Notes under the pieces: model-generated
Database searches by the model: none
What the model was told of the DNA's origin: nothing
Seen by the model: the letters and a program-made list of their open reading frames with translations, nothing else
Program-made: the position numbers and the translations under genes
In this document: positions 6,800-6,881 of the stretch, in pieces
Position numbering within the stretch: the stretch's first letter is position 1
Layout: each line of letters begins with the position of its first letter
Assembly: GCA_002365855.1 (NCBI GenBank)
Contig: DFAP01000148.1
Coordinates: 1 to 6,881, forward strand
DNA from: Pelotomaculum sp. UBA3103
GTDB lineage: Bacteria; Bacillota; Desulfotomaculia; Desulfotomaculales; Pelotomaculaceae
Length of the DNA: 6,881 nt
Direction: 5' to 3'

Positions 6800-6881
6800 A
6801 GTACACTCACCTCTATTCGGCGCCAGTGCCAACAAGAGGGCGAATCAGCGGGTAACGGCCTCCCTATATGTCAGAATAGTT
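6800..6881. other. Leader of the vsr operon and possible tail of an upstream gene
   Basis: This short segment is GC-richer than the three genes that follow it in the minus direction and resembles the uvrB side. All three minus-strand frames meet a stop within it or just before vsr; the longest tail reads TILTYREAVTR and then TGA, which I do not recognise. I see no convincing -35/-10 pair in front of vsr, so the operon promoter may lie beyond the window, possibly before another gene of the same unit. The vsr ribosome binding site (GAGGTGA) is at 6807-6813. Confidence 0.3.

Noticed and set aside
6814..6846. Inverted repeat ATTCG...CGAAT upstream of vsr
   Set aside because: Only five bases pair cleanly at the ends, so it is within chance expectation.

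Overview
The window looks like chromosomal DNA from a Gram-positive, low-to-mid-GC bacterium, most likely a clostridial or Peptococcaceae-type Firmicute. This is an inference from the strong AGGAGG-type ribosome binding sites, the UvrB sequence style, and a small palindromic repeat of a kind I associate with such genomes. No rRNA or other marker fixes the taxon. Every gene I can support lies on the minus strand, so the transcription order runs from high to low coordinates: vsr, OLD-family nuclease (gajA-like), UvrD-family helicase (gajB-like), uvrB, uvrA (start only).

Two compositional blocks are visible by eye. Positions 1 to about 2250 (uvrA start and uvrB) are GC-rich with a housekeeping look. 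Positions about 2460 to 6800 (helicase, nuclease, Vsr) are clearly AT-rich, with many A/T-ending codons. The 80 bases beyond 6800 look GC-richer again. The simplest reading is an AT-rich defence cassette of about 4.3 kb placed directly upstream of the nucleotide-excision-repair genes uvrBA. An intrinsic terminator at about 2400-2445 closes the cassette, and uvrB then has its own promoter region, with an extended -10, a 7-bp-arm palindrome over the start point and a degenerate LexA-like site.

The cassette is tightly packed. Vsr is followed after 23 bases by the OLD nuclease, whose last 16 bases overlap the helicase start. The nuclease has an ABC-type ATPase domain followed by a TOPRIM domain; the helicase carries the full set of superfamily 1 motifs. 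This pairing is the class 2 OLD arrangement, the composition of the Gabija anti-phage system (GajA plus GajB). Both proteins are longer than the Bacillus cereus prototypes as I remember them. The added Vsr-type mismatch endonuclease is the unusual element: Vsr normally accompanies a cytosine-5 methyltransferase, and none is in view. Either one lies just past the right edge, or Vsr is a third component of this system. That is the best candidate here for something not well described.

Downstream, uvrB and uvrA form an ordinary UvrBA unit with a 90-base spacer that contains a compact imperfect palindrome. I found no tRNA, rRNA, CRISPR array, insertion sequence or attachment site.
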